DNA of 64,000 nucleotides, from NCBI RefSeq assembly GCF_932274485.2, contig NC_065885.2, positions 33,183,062 to 33,247,061 of the forward strand. Reading direction: 5' to 3'. Under the pieces are notes generated by a model that was given only the letters and a program-made list of their open reading frames with translations, was not told the DNA's origin and ran no database searches. Both the position numbers and the translations under genes were made by a program. Below, piece by piece: positions 34,279 to 46,140 of the stretch (the stretch's first letter is position 1; the number at the start of each line of letters is the position of its first letter). Source of the DNA: Patella vulgata. Its lineage: Eukaryota > Mollusca > Gastropoda > Patellidae.

Positions 34279-35379
34279 TTGTATTTGTGAGAATTGATCT
34301 GTGATACATTCTAGCTAAATTAGGAGCAAAGTTATTCTGTGGGAGATTGCCAAAATCTGTTTTTTCTCAAACATCAAGGTCCTGACACCTCTACTATATC
34401 TAGTAAAAAGACCAAACTCACACAGTTTGTAATTGACATAGTGATGTTACTACACACTTAATTTCAGACTATTCGGGATGAGATCTGTATACTGATTGGA
34501 CAAACAGTGGACTCTTGTCACATCCAGCTTCTGAATATTGCAGCATTCTGTGAAATAGTTCATCATTTTCATGTCCCAATTTATTTCCTTATAATTCAAC
34601 CAAAATCATCCGTATTTTGAATATTACGATTTACGACATCAATCTGCGGTCCCGTCATATGATTTGCATTAAATTAACATCGTTTAATTCGGCCTTCAAT
34701 CCTTTGATGTTCACCTACAATTTAGATTGACAACCAATCACTAATCAATTATCAGTGAGATTAATACTTGTGTCGGTCTTTGTTGATTATCTTAATATCA
34801 ACAGAATGACGCACAAGTGGCTTTAACATCAAAGCCTTTAAACATTCATACACCTCAGCCAAATCTACAAATTTAGTGTAGCGGAGGTTTGCCGAATAAG
34901 CCTTTACAGTTAGAGTAAAGGCAACGCGGCGTGTTGATCTTGGTACCATTGAAGAATTCCACATGCGCATTTTTTGTTATTGAAGGGTATTCTCCTGAAA
35001 ATATTTTTGATTGTGATAAACTAGTTTGTTTTTTAGCGCACTGTGTGATAAAAATACAACATCGATATACAACTGAAGATTATACTTCTGGTATTCGAAG
35101 ACCTGAACAATATAATACTTCCAGTATTGAGTATTCCATCATGCTGTGTAATCCGGCATATTTTAATGATCCAGTGCGATGACGGAAGTGACAGATACCT
35201 CTGTAATTAAAGGTAGCAGATCACAAAAAACTTTTTTTTATCTTTTCAAGGTGTTTACTACCTGTTTTAAAATACATTAGTATACTTTATAAAGACTGTA
35301 GTTATTCATGGTTTACCTGGGACCACGGAAATTGGCTTCCACAGGTGACCACGACCTCCCATTTGATTATCGTCTAGCC
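34279..35379. other. Unassigned intronic stretch
   Basis: No gene recognised; the open frames at about 34761-35182 have no family or splice support. Confidence 0.3.
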
Positions 35380-35383
35380 TTAA

Positions 35384-37600
35384 AGAGCACATCAAGTAAC
35401 AAAACTAAATTTTAAGTACTTATAGCCAGTGGTTACTATATACACTTAACAGCAAGTTCACACCAATCTGATTAAAATTATTTGACATATTACCGTTTAA
35501 GTATCAAACACCCGAATACACTTTTCAATTACAGCCTTAATCAAGTTGATTGGCCAATGATGTCACAGGGTCCGCACATACAATATACACTATTATGACC
35601 TTATCACTATCCATACACACATAACACCTGTTGACTTGTGTTTATTCATGTCTAATTAACATACTGACCTAATCATTACCACATTATAATTATCTACATG
35701 TAAGCTACAAATCACTCTATAACGCAAGAATATTTAAGGGCTGACCTTTCTCATCTTGAATTGTTATAGATTACATACTTGTGACTGGAGTATTTTAGAG
35801 GAGTGAATTTTAAAATGCCACATTATCTTTGTTTTGTTGAGAGTTGCGGAAATTCCAGCAAAAGAAAAGGGATGGTTCTCTTCCGTCAAAAGAAAAGACA
35901 TTCTTGATCATGAACATATCCCATACAACCAGGACAACGAACATGAATCACCAAAGAACTATATTACACCTAACTATCAATTTAGAATGGAAAGAATTCT
36001 AAGACAATTACATTGCCGGTGTCAGATTAAATGAGAAATGTATAACAGTAGGAGGACACCGTAGGGCAGATACTCCTGACCACAATGCTAAGGTTTGCTC
36101 CTATACTATGCTGGACGCAGTGAAATCTGGTGTAATTGATATACTGTTAGTCAAGTTAAGTCTTAATTTCGTAATTTTCACGTCGTTGCAAAGTCAAATA
36201 AAGATGACAAGGCTTGTGTGAACCTATATCTTTGATATGGCCAGCGAACAAAAGATAATTATCTAATCAGCATTCTTAATCCTGAGAGCACTCAGTCCTA
36301 AAATCAAGGTGTTATATAATTTTTGATCCTATGTCTGTGCAACTTTTTAGTCAGTATTGATTATTGAGAGATATTAACGACACGTGTACACTTGCCATAT
36401 TAATACACAAATAGTCAGATGCCTCTTCCCAAACAATCTGTTATTCAATTTAGTTGGTTACCAACAAAATTAATTAGCCCAAATTTAGTTGTAGGCCTAC
36501 AGTTAATTCCAACGTAGTGAGATATTTTTTCCTATTTCATTTTTTTACAGTCTATTTTAGAGTAATGCAGTCAAATCCAGCATCCATGTGGAGAAGGGTG
36601 GTCTCATTCGAACTGTATGATGACTTCAGGAATATGTTATAAAGTTGGCTACTCAAATCGGTAAATGGATCTGCGAAAACCTGGTGAATATGAGGCACTT
36701 CTTCGATGTCTGGCATGAAGCTAAAATAAATGTTAATTATAACACTAGAAGAATTATAACTGTTTCTTCCAGATTTGAAAACAAATTTGACGGCACTTTG
36801 AAAAAAACAACATTGTGACAGCATCAATCTCTGGATTCCAAGTGTGCTGCGACCACAGACGAAGACGATTCAATGCAGTTACTATGGAATAAAACATTGT
36901 TGTCAATCACATGCAGAATATCCACCACAAAATGATCGATGCTTGAAACCATTTTATTTCGTAAAAGCCAACAATTAATTATCTTTTGACTTTAAGGATG
37001 TTTGTAGTGCCGTCAATAACATGAAATGAAATGTTCTGCTCCTATGCTGGGCTAATGAAGATGGGCATATGCCATACAGTGTGCTGTGAGGAAAATTTTG
37101 CCAGGGCAGCGGTACTATCGCCTACTCTTATATCGAATTCCAAATGCCAAGGGATCTTTTACATGCATTTCAATGTATACACATGACCTCGGTTTTTCGT
37201 CTTATCCGAAGGACTAGACAGCTGTCCTTGTCAGGCCCTCTGTCCTGCATCACTGACAAGTGGGGGTCGTCAATAACAATTTTACACCCATCTTGTTGTT
37301 TTCATAGAAAGCGAATTTGTTCAGGTTTACTGTTGGCTTACTTCAATTTATTCTGATCAAAAGGACACCAAGAATATGGCTACAGTGGCTGTCTTTGTTA
37401 CTGTATTATAAAACAAATTATAAATTGGATCTTAAAATAAATTACCCAAAAAATTATTTGTAGTCAATTTTTTAACTTAATTAGGCGATTAAGGAACCAG
37501 TCAGGCATTAATGAGTACACACATCGGCTGTATTTAGGTAATTAAGGAATAAACATTCCGAATATGCATTTTAACCTTAAAATGACTGTTTCCAGCTCAG
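35384..37600 (+). mobile_element. Kolobok-like DNA transposon remnant with THAP-domain start
   Basis: The left end AGAGCACATCAAGTAAC follows TTAA (35380-35383). The same terminus next to TTAA or TTGA recurs at 58246 and, inverted, at 43245. TTAA targets fit Kolobok and piggyBac elements. At 35815 an ATG opens MPHYLCFVESCGNSSKRKG, whose C-x4-C-x-N pattern is that of a THAP zinc finger. At about 36025-36150 a frame reads RADTPDHNAKVCSYTMLDAV, recalling the D-SPGH-AKY-TY block of THAP-bearing transposases. NIVVNHMQNIHH at about 36892-36930 recalls a later block. All are broken. The right end near 37440-37600 matches 58430-58560 inverted. A SINE-A lies inside. The superfamily call is from memory. 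Confidence 0.55.
37021..37266 (-). repeat. SINE-A, head-truncated
   Basis: Minus-oriented: ATGAAATGAAATGTTCTGCT at the tail side lacks the GGGTTTAACGTCC segment. The body continues to CTGCATCACTGACAAGTGGG. The tRNA-like head is missing. Confidence 0.8.
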
Positions 37601-38164
37601 TCCTTTATAGTGACATCAGTTTAGAACCACTTCAGCATGTCATTTCGGGTCCCAAGGGGGTGTCATAGCATAAGTTTGATCAAAAACTTTGGAACACCCC
37701 TCACCCCCACCACCAATCTAAACACTTTCTTCGATTTTTGCCCGGTCTTCTTGGAGTTACACGCTTAACAAACATGAATCGTGACAAAGAACTGGGATTA
37801 ATAAAAATCATTGAAATGATCCTTGAAAAGAAATTAAGGAGTGTTAAATTAATTTCATGGGTGTTCCTTACCTCCCTTATTATGGTCTCTGACTGTAAAA
37901 GTAGATTTTGACATGTTAATTTAAAGGACCTGATAATCTTACCAATGACCTAGTTTTTTCTCAAATGTTGACAACCCATCTATGAATATTAGTCAGAAAG
38001 ATAGAGACTAATGTCAAATATGTTTTCCCCTCCAATTAAACATGCAATTTGATAGGCCTTCAGAAAATAGTTGATAATCCATAGCCAATCATATGCTGAT
38101 TCCTTGGCCTATGATCTAAAGCTGCTCACGCATGTCTAACAGAAAGCAGAACCACTCAACAATA
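37601..38164. other. Unassigned intronic stretch
   Basis: No gene or repeat partner was recognised. Confidence 0.3.
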
Positions 38165-39212
38165 GTGTTAACATGCCAACAGTGAGGCTGATGTCCCCCA
38201 CCGAAATCCCAAAATAAATAGATGACACATATTAATTAATCGCATATTTATTTTTTTCAAAAGTATCAAGCAATCAAACTGATTATCAACTATATACTAA
38301 GTTTCATCACTCTCTATCAGATAGAATAAAAGTTATCCCAAAACATTGACCAATGAAATTGCTTAGCTCTCCTTAGCTTTAGCTTGAAATGTTAATCAGT
38401 CAATACATTCACCTAATGAAATGAAATGAAACGGGGTTTAACGTCCTACTGTTCTGCTCCGAACTGGGCTAATGGAGACGGGCATACGCCATACAGTGTG
38501 CTATGAGGGAAATTTTGCCCGGACAGTGGCACTACGGCCTACTCTTATATCGAATTCTAACTGTCAAGGGATCTTTTACGTGCACGCCAATGTGTACACG
38601 GGACCTTGTTTCACCTAATGAACATCTACATCAAGTTTAAACATTCTACCTCAATTAAAAGCAGGGTTGTTATGCTCAAAAGTCTTGACCAATCAAATTG
38701 CTTATCTCTGCTTACCCTAAGCAGAAAATGCTCATCTTCGAACTCCATCAAGGTATTGACCTAATAAACACCTACACCAAGTTTGAACATTCTAGCTCAA
38801 TTAGAATGAGAGTTATTGTTTTCCAAATAACTTACCAAATAAATTGCTTACGGCTCTGCTTACCCTGAGCAGAATATGCTCATTATCGAACTTAGTCAAA
38901 GTATTGATGCAATGAAACCATACACCAAGTTTCATCACTCTCACTTCATTAGAACTAAAGTTATCTTGTCCCAAAGCAATCATCAATCAAATTGCTTATC
39001 TCTGCTTACCCTGAGTAGAAAATGCTCATCTTCGAACTTCATCAAGGCATTGACCTAATAAATACCTACACCAAGTTTGAACATTCTTGCTCAATTAAAA
39101 GGAGAGTTATTGTGTCCCAAAAAGTGTGACAGACTGACGGACGGACAGAAAGACGGACGTACAGACAAACCCATTTTAATAGTTTCCTGTTTTCTTCAAA
39201 AGGCGGGGGACA
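38165..39212 (+). repeat. Rep-G, complete copy with a nested SINE-A
   Basis: Starts CCAACAGTGAGGCTGATGTC and ends GGCGGGGGACAAT. The ends contain a short inverted repeat (TGTCCCCYRCC against GGCGGGGGACA). Three core units are spaced 148 bp apart by the CAGAAWATGCTCAT marker (38723, 38871, 39019). Before the terminus come ACTGACGGACGGACAGAAAG and CCCATTTTAATAGT. A second complete copy is at 61250-62013. Confidence 0.88.
38421..38609 (-). repeat. SINE-A, 5'-truncated, with clear target duplication
   Basis: Minus-oriented 3' part of SINE-A (GGGTTTAACGTCCTACTGTT to GTGTACACGGGACC). TTCACCTAATGAA flanks it on both sides (38408-38420, 38610-38622) and is a Rep-G core sequence, so the SINE inserted into an existing Rep-G. 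Confidence 0.92.
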
Positions 39213-40779
39213 ATTATTAGAAAGTGTCAATAACTGAGACAACCATTGATACCTTAGCATATGCATAACTGGCAACATCAGCTCCTGTACATTCATCATC
39301 ATGCAAATGCACTAACTTAATTATGGCAATGTGAAATTTGTGGATTTGCAAAAGTAAGTTTCCATTCCAGTATCTCAAAATTTTTTTGAGGTGACAAATA
39401 TATTTTCCTGGTAGTTTGGATATAGTTAAACTTATTAAAACCTTTAAAAAGTTTTATGGCCGTCATATTGATTTGATTGGTAAATATAACGTGTCTCTCT
39501 CGGCTATTATTCTAGATATATTTAATTGACACGTATACTATTACTATCTCCCTGATAATATCTACTACATCGTTAACACAGTTCATCGCGTGCATTTTGC
39601 ATACCGATAGTTCATTGGCCAATCACGCTATTTTACTGACATTTCGCCTAATAGTTTGGATGCAGCTATGGCGGGTGTGGCGCCAGGCAGGGTAAGCTTA
39701 CTCTTCCGGACACCTGTTACCACTGTTTGTCGTGTAATTTGTACACGAGGAGCAGTCCATTTGCTGATTACACTATTTTGCTTGAATACACTATTTTGCC
39801 TATAACGTTTTTTAGGACTTCGAATTCTGTCTTATGGTTTGGATTGTTCGTACTTGGTTTTATTTTATTTCTGTATTTAGCAACACATCTGTCAAATAAA
39901 TCTGTCTTTCAAATATGTAAACTTAATCAATATTCTAATTGTGTCACACATGCAATAAATTGTAAGAAGTATTTGTTCAAGAATAATATTTAGGTGTTCT
40001 TTGTATTCATATGAGCATGGCAATATAAAATCATACAGTCATATTTCACAGAGCTGACTATTTTAAAACAGATTTATCAAAATTTAACGGTAAATGAGAA
40101 ATATATGACCTTTTTTTCATAAAAAATGTAATCTTAAAGTAGATTAGTCTCTAACATTGAAAACACAAATCATTTGTCAATTTAAATCAACATTGATGTT
40201 GTGATCAACATTGATGTTGTGATCTTACCGGTAAAAAGGTGGGCTTCTAATATCCAATATTTAGGACAAAATAAACATTTTACCATTGGTAATTGTGTAC
40301 CGTAATGCGTTTCAGCGCAATTTGTAACAAGTGACTAGACAAGTGAACGAGGCTCGACATATTCCACACGTCATGTCTAACGGTGACGCCATAGTCTTAT
40401 CTGGAGCGCATGCACAATAAATACTATAGGTGTAGACTGGAATAACCAGACGCAAGACTTCTGGCATATTTCGATGAACATAATAGATTTGAAATTAGAG
40501 TGAAAACAATTGAATGTAAATCAGTTTATATACATTCATATTACATTATTATATGCCTTGTGACCCATTTGTGTCAATTTCTAAGTCCTAAAAATTTGCG
40601 ATTTAGCTCCTTTAAATCCCTGTGCAGAGATTTTCTTTCTGAAAAACTGAACCCAGCCTCAACTCATTATTATCTCACTATAGGGAGAATAAAAACATAG
40701 CCAATCATGACTCACACTAGTATTATAATGTTTGGGAAATATTCCCTTATTGTTAGTTCGTTTTTCATTGAGTGAAGTC
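39213..40779. other. Unassigned intronic stretch; possible small first exon at 39668
   Basis: ATGGCGGGTGTGGCGCCAGG starts at 39668 and runs into GG|GTAAGC at 39691/39692, so an eight-residue first exon (MAGVAPGR) is conceivable. No downstream exon, promoter element or family supports it. GATCAACATTGATGTT is tandemly duplicated near 40190-40220. Confidence 0.25.
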
Positions 40780-40990
40780 TGTATCACTACAGGCCCGGGA
40801 CTGTACAGCGTAGTGGACGCTTACGGCTATCCCCCAGATTCATTCACTTGGTCTGATGTGTATGCTTTGTTGTTTGTGATTATGTCTGTATATTGTGTCT
40901 TGTCCATAGATTTCTCTTGTGTATTTGTTTGTGTGTGGTGCAGTCCCCCCGCACTCACTAGTAAGTCTTTTAGAGTGATTGCCTAGAATG
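40780..40990 (+). repeat. Dispersed repeat related to 13570-13765
   Basis: Shares ATTGTGTCTTGTCCATAGAT, TCTCTTGTGTATTTGTTTG and GTGGTGCAGTCC with the 13.6-kb copy. Upstream AGGCCCGGGACTGTACAGCG has no partner here. Probably a non-LTR element 3' region; the open frame across it is not supported as a gene. Confidence 0.35.
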
Positions 40991-41306
40991 TGGCAACAAC
41001 CTCCATATATTTATTAAGTGTTAAAAAAAATCCCAAAACACTAAAGTATTACAAGATGTTGTCACTGCACAAGGTGCCTCTGCAACACCTTTAGATGGGA
41101 TTGAGCAATTTGATTAAAGATATCAAGTACTTTAGTCAAACATGTCTAATTTGCACCTTTTAAATTCCCTGAACTCACCATTGAAACAACAGGGCTATCA
41201 AATTATGTTGAAATCCATCGATCAACTAACCAACCAACCAACCACCCAGCAACCTACCTACCAAATTCTCATTAATGACACTGTTGCCATGCACCAATTT
41301 TACATA

Positions 41307-42140
41307 CAGTAAACTTCACATAAGTCGGATCTAAATGGACTGACCAATTTTATCCGAGTTACCATAGATCCAAGTTAGCCAAAGACCCAGTTCAGCTCTG
41401 AACACAGGTCTCATTATCTCCCTGTACGTTCAGGAACTGTCATATTGAATCCTTGTCGAAATAAAATCGGTTCCTAGTCAATTTTACCGCGCAACTCTTT
41501 ACTGCTAAACGGTCATGTGTCAGTCTCTGTGAACGCCTGAACAATGTAAAGGAACATTTTAGTGAGAAAAAAAGACCTTGCTTACCTCGCTAGAATCAGT
41601 ATATGCGTCCCCTTCTGCTAAACGGCTTTGGTGGTCGCCATTGATGTCTAGATGTGGGGTGGCGTACTGATTTACGTGGCTCGGCCATATAAGAGGAAAC
41701 GAAATGTAGGTAAGCTGGGGTGGGGAAAAATTAGAATAGTTGAAAAGCTGAGAAACTTGAGTCAATTATTGCTTTGCCTCACTCAATTACAATCAAATTT
41801 TTTCAAAAATTCCAATTTCGTTTCGTCTTATATGGCCGAGTTGTGCAAATTTGTGAGCTGCCCTGCATTTGGATTTAAATGGCGTCACCCAGGCCGTTTG
41901 GCGGAGGGGAATGTATTTTTAACAGCATGTTGTGAACATACTGCTGATCCGACTTAGGTGAAGGAAAAAAGCTGGAATTAGATCAAATGGACCGAACATT
42001 TTGATCCGAGTTGAGCAAAGATCTGACTTAAGTGCAGAAATTTAATAAGAAAAACATACAGGATCAAAGGGTCCAAACGATTTTATCCGAGCTGAGCGAA
42101 GATCCGACTTATACGAATCCGACTTATGCGAGGTTTACTG
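41307..42140. mobile_element. Pogo/Tigger-like fold-back element, 834 bp
   Basis: The ends are CAGTAAACTTCACATAAGTC (left) and, read inward from the right, CAGTAAACCTCGCATAAGTC, each next to TA (41305-41306, 42141-42142). The inversion extends inward: GCTAAACGGCTTTGGTGGTC and CCATTGATGTCTAGA at about 41617-41653 mirror GACGCCATTTAAATCC and GCCAAACGGCCTGGG near 41875-41905. The element is thus largely two diverged arms. The CAGTNRAACCTC-type terminus with a TA target is typical of pogo/Tigger elements. No transposase is present. Confidence 0.75.
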
Positions 42141-42284
42141 TATTATGCGATAAAAATGCTTAAAAGATTCAAAATACAATTTTAACATAGAAAAGCGACC
42201 ATGATTGACTCGTAATAACTATTTGAGGATTCTGGAAGATACGCAAAAATATAATGAACGAGTGGCAACAGCTACACAAATAAT

Positions 42285-42927
42285 TTTCAGGTCACGGAAA
42301 TATTTAAATGGTTTTTAAAATCTGATAAAAATTATGACTTCTAGAGGGCTACAAGCTAAAAACATAATTTTTTTAACAATCAAGAGCCATAACCCAGGAA
42401 GGTAAGTTATGATATGCACGAATATAGAAAGGACACCAGATTTTTGGGATATAAACACATATTTTAAGTTTCATCAAAATCAGATCAAAATTATGCCCTC
42501 TAGAGGGCCCACAACCTTGATATTCTATACTTTTACACTATTTGTGTACAAAGAGTGTCCATTTTGTAGGACAGTTTTAGTCCGATTTTCACAAAATTCA
42601 ACCTCAGCCATTATAAAGGTGTAACCCTGATATATTCAAACGTTTTTTTTAAATGGGATATAAATTGTGACGTCTTCTGGTACCACAAGCTAAAAACAGA
42701 GATTTTTTGTATAATCAGGGGCCATAATCCATGAAGTTATAGTCTGATACATGCCAATATCAAAAGGAACCGAGATCTTTGAGAGATAAACCTATCTTTC
42801 AAGTTTCGTCAAAATTAGATAAAAATTGTGATCTGTAGACTGTCCACAAAAAAATTGTGGACGGACGGACTGACTGACAGGGGCAACGGCAATATACATC
42901 CACATGAAAATGTGGGTGTATAAAAAT
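42285..42927 (+). repeat. Rep-C partial copy
   Basis: Lacks the GGCTGCCAGGCAGG start. Core blocks CTTCTAGAGGGCTACAAGC, AATCAGGGGCCATAATCCAT and the end GGACGGACGGACTGACTGAC with AAAATGTGGGTGTATAAAAA are present. Confidence 0.85.
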
Positions 42928-43245
42928 TATTCCATAGTTAATTGTTTTATGTTATTAGGGGTTAAGGAATCAGGAGTTTATGAGTACACATCCTGGCTGT
43001 GTATATGGTAATTAAGAAAATTTCTAATATGCATTCGGTCACTGTGACATCACTGGCGTTTGAGCAAATTAAGAGTGTTTATAATAATTGGCAAAGTTGT
43101 TTTTTACAGGAGGTCTACATTTGTGACTTTGAGTGAACATGGCTCAATTAATTTTAATCAGATTGGTGTGAACATGCCATAAAGTGTACATAGTAACCAC
43201 TGGCTATAAGTACATAAAATTTTGTATGGACATTTTATGTGCTCT
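42928..43245. repeat. Kolobok-like short element (end sequences only)
   Basis: Matches the two end regions of the 35384 and 58246 elements joined together: GGGGTTAAGGAATCAGGAGT at one side and ACCACTGGCTATAAGTACAT and TTTATGTGCTCT at the other, next to TTGA. An internally deleted derivative, probably a MITE of the same family. Confidence 0.65.
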
Positions 43246-43438
43246 TTGAGTACATATTTGCATTGATTAAGCAACAAATGTCAATGGCATATTGCTACCT
43301 TAAGTCAAGTTAACTTTTTTCTTAAACCCAAGACTAAGTATATCCAAATTGGTATATCATTATAAAGTATTGTTAATTACAATATTACTGTCAACACCAC
43401 ACCATTCTGCTTCTACACCAAACCTATCTAAATACATA

Positions 43439-44825
43439 TACTCTTCAAAAAAAGTAGGGGATATTCAGAAACAATACAAAACTGCAGAAATGCACTGTGG
43501 TTTTATAAGAGGTAACCAGTGTATGTTAATAACAGGCCAATTGCCTACACATGAACATAAATAGTTCATGTGCGGCTTATCTGACGGCCCCATTTCACTC
43601 GCAAAGAGATACACTGTCAAAAGTGAAAATGGACGTTTTTGATTTTTGTCTTACTAATGAGTAATTGCTCCACCAATCCGCAGACATTCAGCAATTCGTC
43701 ATGGCATGCTCCTAATCAACCGTCCAATCATGATTTGGGGCAATCTGACCCACTCCTCTTGCAGTGCCACTGCCAATTCTTGCAGTTTTGTCAGTTGATG
43801 TTGACGTTGACGAACAAGTCTCCCCATCATGTCCAAGACATGCTCTGTAGGGGAAAGGTCAGGACTCAGGGCTGGCCAAGGCATATGGACAATATGGTGA
43901 TGCTGGAGGTAGTCATTCACGACACGAGTGCGGTGGGCACGGGCATTATCATCTTGAAAGATGAAACGTTGAGCACAGGGCAGAACTATAGGTGCCAGGA
44001 TGTGGTCACGGTAGTACACACTAGTGACCCTTCTGCCAGTCATGGTGATTCCTCCCCACACCGTAACAGACCCCCACCCGAATTTGTCATGCTGTCTGAT
44101 GTTAATTGGTGAAATCCAGAGTATATCTAGACTCATCTGAGAACATTACACGCGCCCATCGACGATTACCCCAATTTCTACGCTGCCTACACCACTGCCG
44201 CCTGTTTGCCATGTGCTGGCGAGTTAATGGAGGAACAACGCGCGGTCGTCACACATGCAAATGGGCTGCATGTAGCTGATTTCTAATCGTTTGGGGTGTA
44301 ACTCGAATTCCTGTAACTTGGTACAAGTTTACAGAAAGCTGATTGGCCGTTTGTCCTCGATTTCGCAGGACCTGTGTACGAATGTATCGATCCTAGACTT
44401 GTGTAGTGGCTCTAGGACGACCTGAACGAGGTCTATCATCAGCATTTGAAGCATGCCAATAGCACGTAGACGTTCATCATGTTGAAGACGTCTCATTGCA
44501 AATTAAACGTAACACACTAAAGCAAAGATACGCTTAACAGTAAATCTTATGCAAGAACCGATAGGAAAGCAAACATGGATAGCATAAACCAGCACTCGGC
44601 AGTTTTCATCAACCCTTCCTTGAAGTGTCAAATTTGACAATGAACCCCTCCCACGTGTATGGTGCTATTGCGTGTCGCACGTGCAGCTCAGTGGTTCTGT
44701 TGGGGCGATAAGTTCTTCATCTGTGAACTTACTCTAAAAGCACGTCAAGTGTCCATGACTATTTAACATATCACAACCTGCATAGGTATTTGCATTTCAA
44801 TATCCCCTACTTTTTTTGAAGAGTA
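43439..44825 (-). mobile_element. Tc1-like element, 1,387 bp
   Basis: The inverted repeat TACTCTTCAAAAAAAGTAGG continues GGATATT, identical at both ends for 27 bp, and is flanked by TA (43437-43438, 44826-44827). The single transposase gene is on the minus strand and broken. The preserved ends suggest a younger insertion than the 31578 element. Confidence 0.95.
43654..44502 (-). pseudogene. Tc1-like transposase (DD34E), inactivated
   Basis: Reads from MRRLQHDERLRAIGMLQ (start about 44502). It passes through DDRPRSGRPRATT, DRYIRTQVLRNRGQTANQLS, RPRVVPPLTRQHMANRRQWC, RRWARVMFSDESRYTLDFTN and WGGITMTGRR to FQDDNARAHRTRVVNDYLQ and WPALSPDLSPTEHVLDMM. The catalytic triad D (FSDES), D (QDDNA) and E (SPTEH, 34 residues after the second D) is present, so it is DD34E. 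Damage includes frame changes near 44440 and 44110 and stops near 44398, 44250 and 43699; the last two look like CGA to TGA. About 283 codons span the gene, short of the usual 340. Confidence 0.92.
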
Positions 44826-45239
44826 TATTAACATTCATTTCTAATGGAAAACCTATCTGAAAATACAGCAATAATTACATATAACAGGTTTTAAAATTAA
44901 CTTTAAAATATACATATCCATAATTCTGTAATTTGAGGTGCAGGGACATAATATTATATGTTTGTTTTTTTTAGCTGGTTTTATTCTAACAAGTAAATAT
45001 ATTAACATTTCTGATTCAAAAACCCTTTTCAATGATATATGACTTTCCATATGGGAGATTATAATCCAGATATGATCACTTGAAGAAAGGCTGGATAATG
45101 CTGGTTGAGTAGAGTTGAACAAATACTGCCCAATATTTTAAGGAAATGTTGCCAGGCAACAAAACATATGCCCACAGCAGCTAAATCGTCCAAGCTTTCG
45201 AAAAGGGTTGTCACATATTTATTCTTTTGTAGGTAATTG
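44826..45239. other. Unassigned intronic stretch with a repeat phrase
   Basis: GTTGCCAGGCAACAAAACAT with CCCACAGCAGCTAAATC at about 45150-45185 matches 62197-62230 and precedes a Rep-D array at both places, so it may be the Rep-D leader. Confidence 0.5.
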
Positions 45240-45735
45240 GGGGCATTTACAAGAAAATTTCATACAGCTAAGATTATAATTTTCATCATTGGAGGGTTCA
45301 CAAGATCCTACAAACTGAGACAAGGGTCTTAACACTACAGAAATTGTTGCAATTCAACATGCTTTTTCGATTTTACTAATTTAAATAATGCTATAAATTT
45401 CATACAGATCGGATGATAGCTTTTGTCATTCGAACGTTCACAAGGTTCAACAAAGTAAAACAAGGGCCATAGCTCTAGAAGTAATTGACAGAAATTGATG
45501 AAATCACACAGGCTTCTTTGTTTCACTAATTCAAATGATGCATATACATTTCATACATATCCGATGATCACTTTCGTCATTCGAGCATTCACAAAGTTCA
45601 ACAAAGTGAAACAAGGGCCATAACTCTATAAGTAAATATTGGAAATTGAATATACTTCTTTGTTTCACTAATTTAAATGATGCATATAAATTTCATACAA
45701 ATCGGATGGTAACTTTTATCATTCGAGCATTCAAA
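45240..45735 (+). repeat. Rep-D tandem array, ~147-bp unit
   Basis: The marker CATACAGATCGGATGATA or a variant occurs at about 45402, 45550 and 45696. Each unit has CATTCGAGCRTTCACAAGGT, TCAACAAAGTRAAACAAGGG and CCATARCTCTAGAAGTAATT. Confidence 0.85.
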
Positions 45736-46140
45736 GTCTTAACCACAGGAAACCTCCATAATATAGCTCTTGTGGCTTACAGTTTGCCACTACTCCGGCA
45801 ATATCTCATTTACCAAAAAAAAAAACAATTTAAGGGGTTTCACCTCAGAAAACCTCCACACAGGCTCTTGTGTCCTATGATTTGCTACGAACCACAACCT
45901 ATGCTCCTCCATAAAAAAAAATTTGAGTTGTTTCAATATGGGAAACCTCCATAAGGGCTCTTGAGTTTTAAAATATATGCCCCTCCACCCTGATTATTTG
46001 TGGGCATTAACCATGGGGAACAGTTACAAGGGAGCTTGTATACTATGGTTTGCCACTACACAGGTAATATCTTATTTCAAATTTTACACACACCCCTCCC
46101 ACCAATCAATGAACTTTAACTATATATGGCCCTGATCATT
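45736..46140. repeat. Tandem array, ~100-bp unit, four diverged units
   Basis: GGAAACCTCCATAA, GAAAACCTCCACACAGGCTC, GGGAAACCTCCATAAGGGCT and GGGGAACAGTTACAAGGGAG begin successive units. TATGGTTTGCCACTAC-like text recurs. It directly follows Rep-D. Confidence 0.6.

Noticed and set aside
36552-36827. Minus-strand 91-residue frame
   Set aside because: It runs antisense to the degraded THAP/Kolobok-like region and shows no recognisable domain or splice context.
40732-40986. 84-residue plus-strand frame with hydrophobic stretch resembling a membrane segment
   Set aside because: Its second half is a T/G-rich dispersed repeat shared with 13.6 kb; the hydrophobicity comes from that composition.
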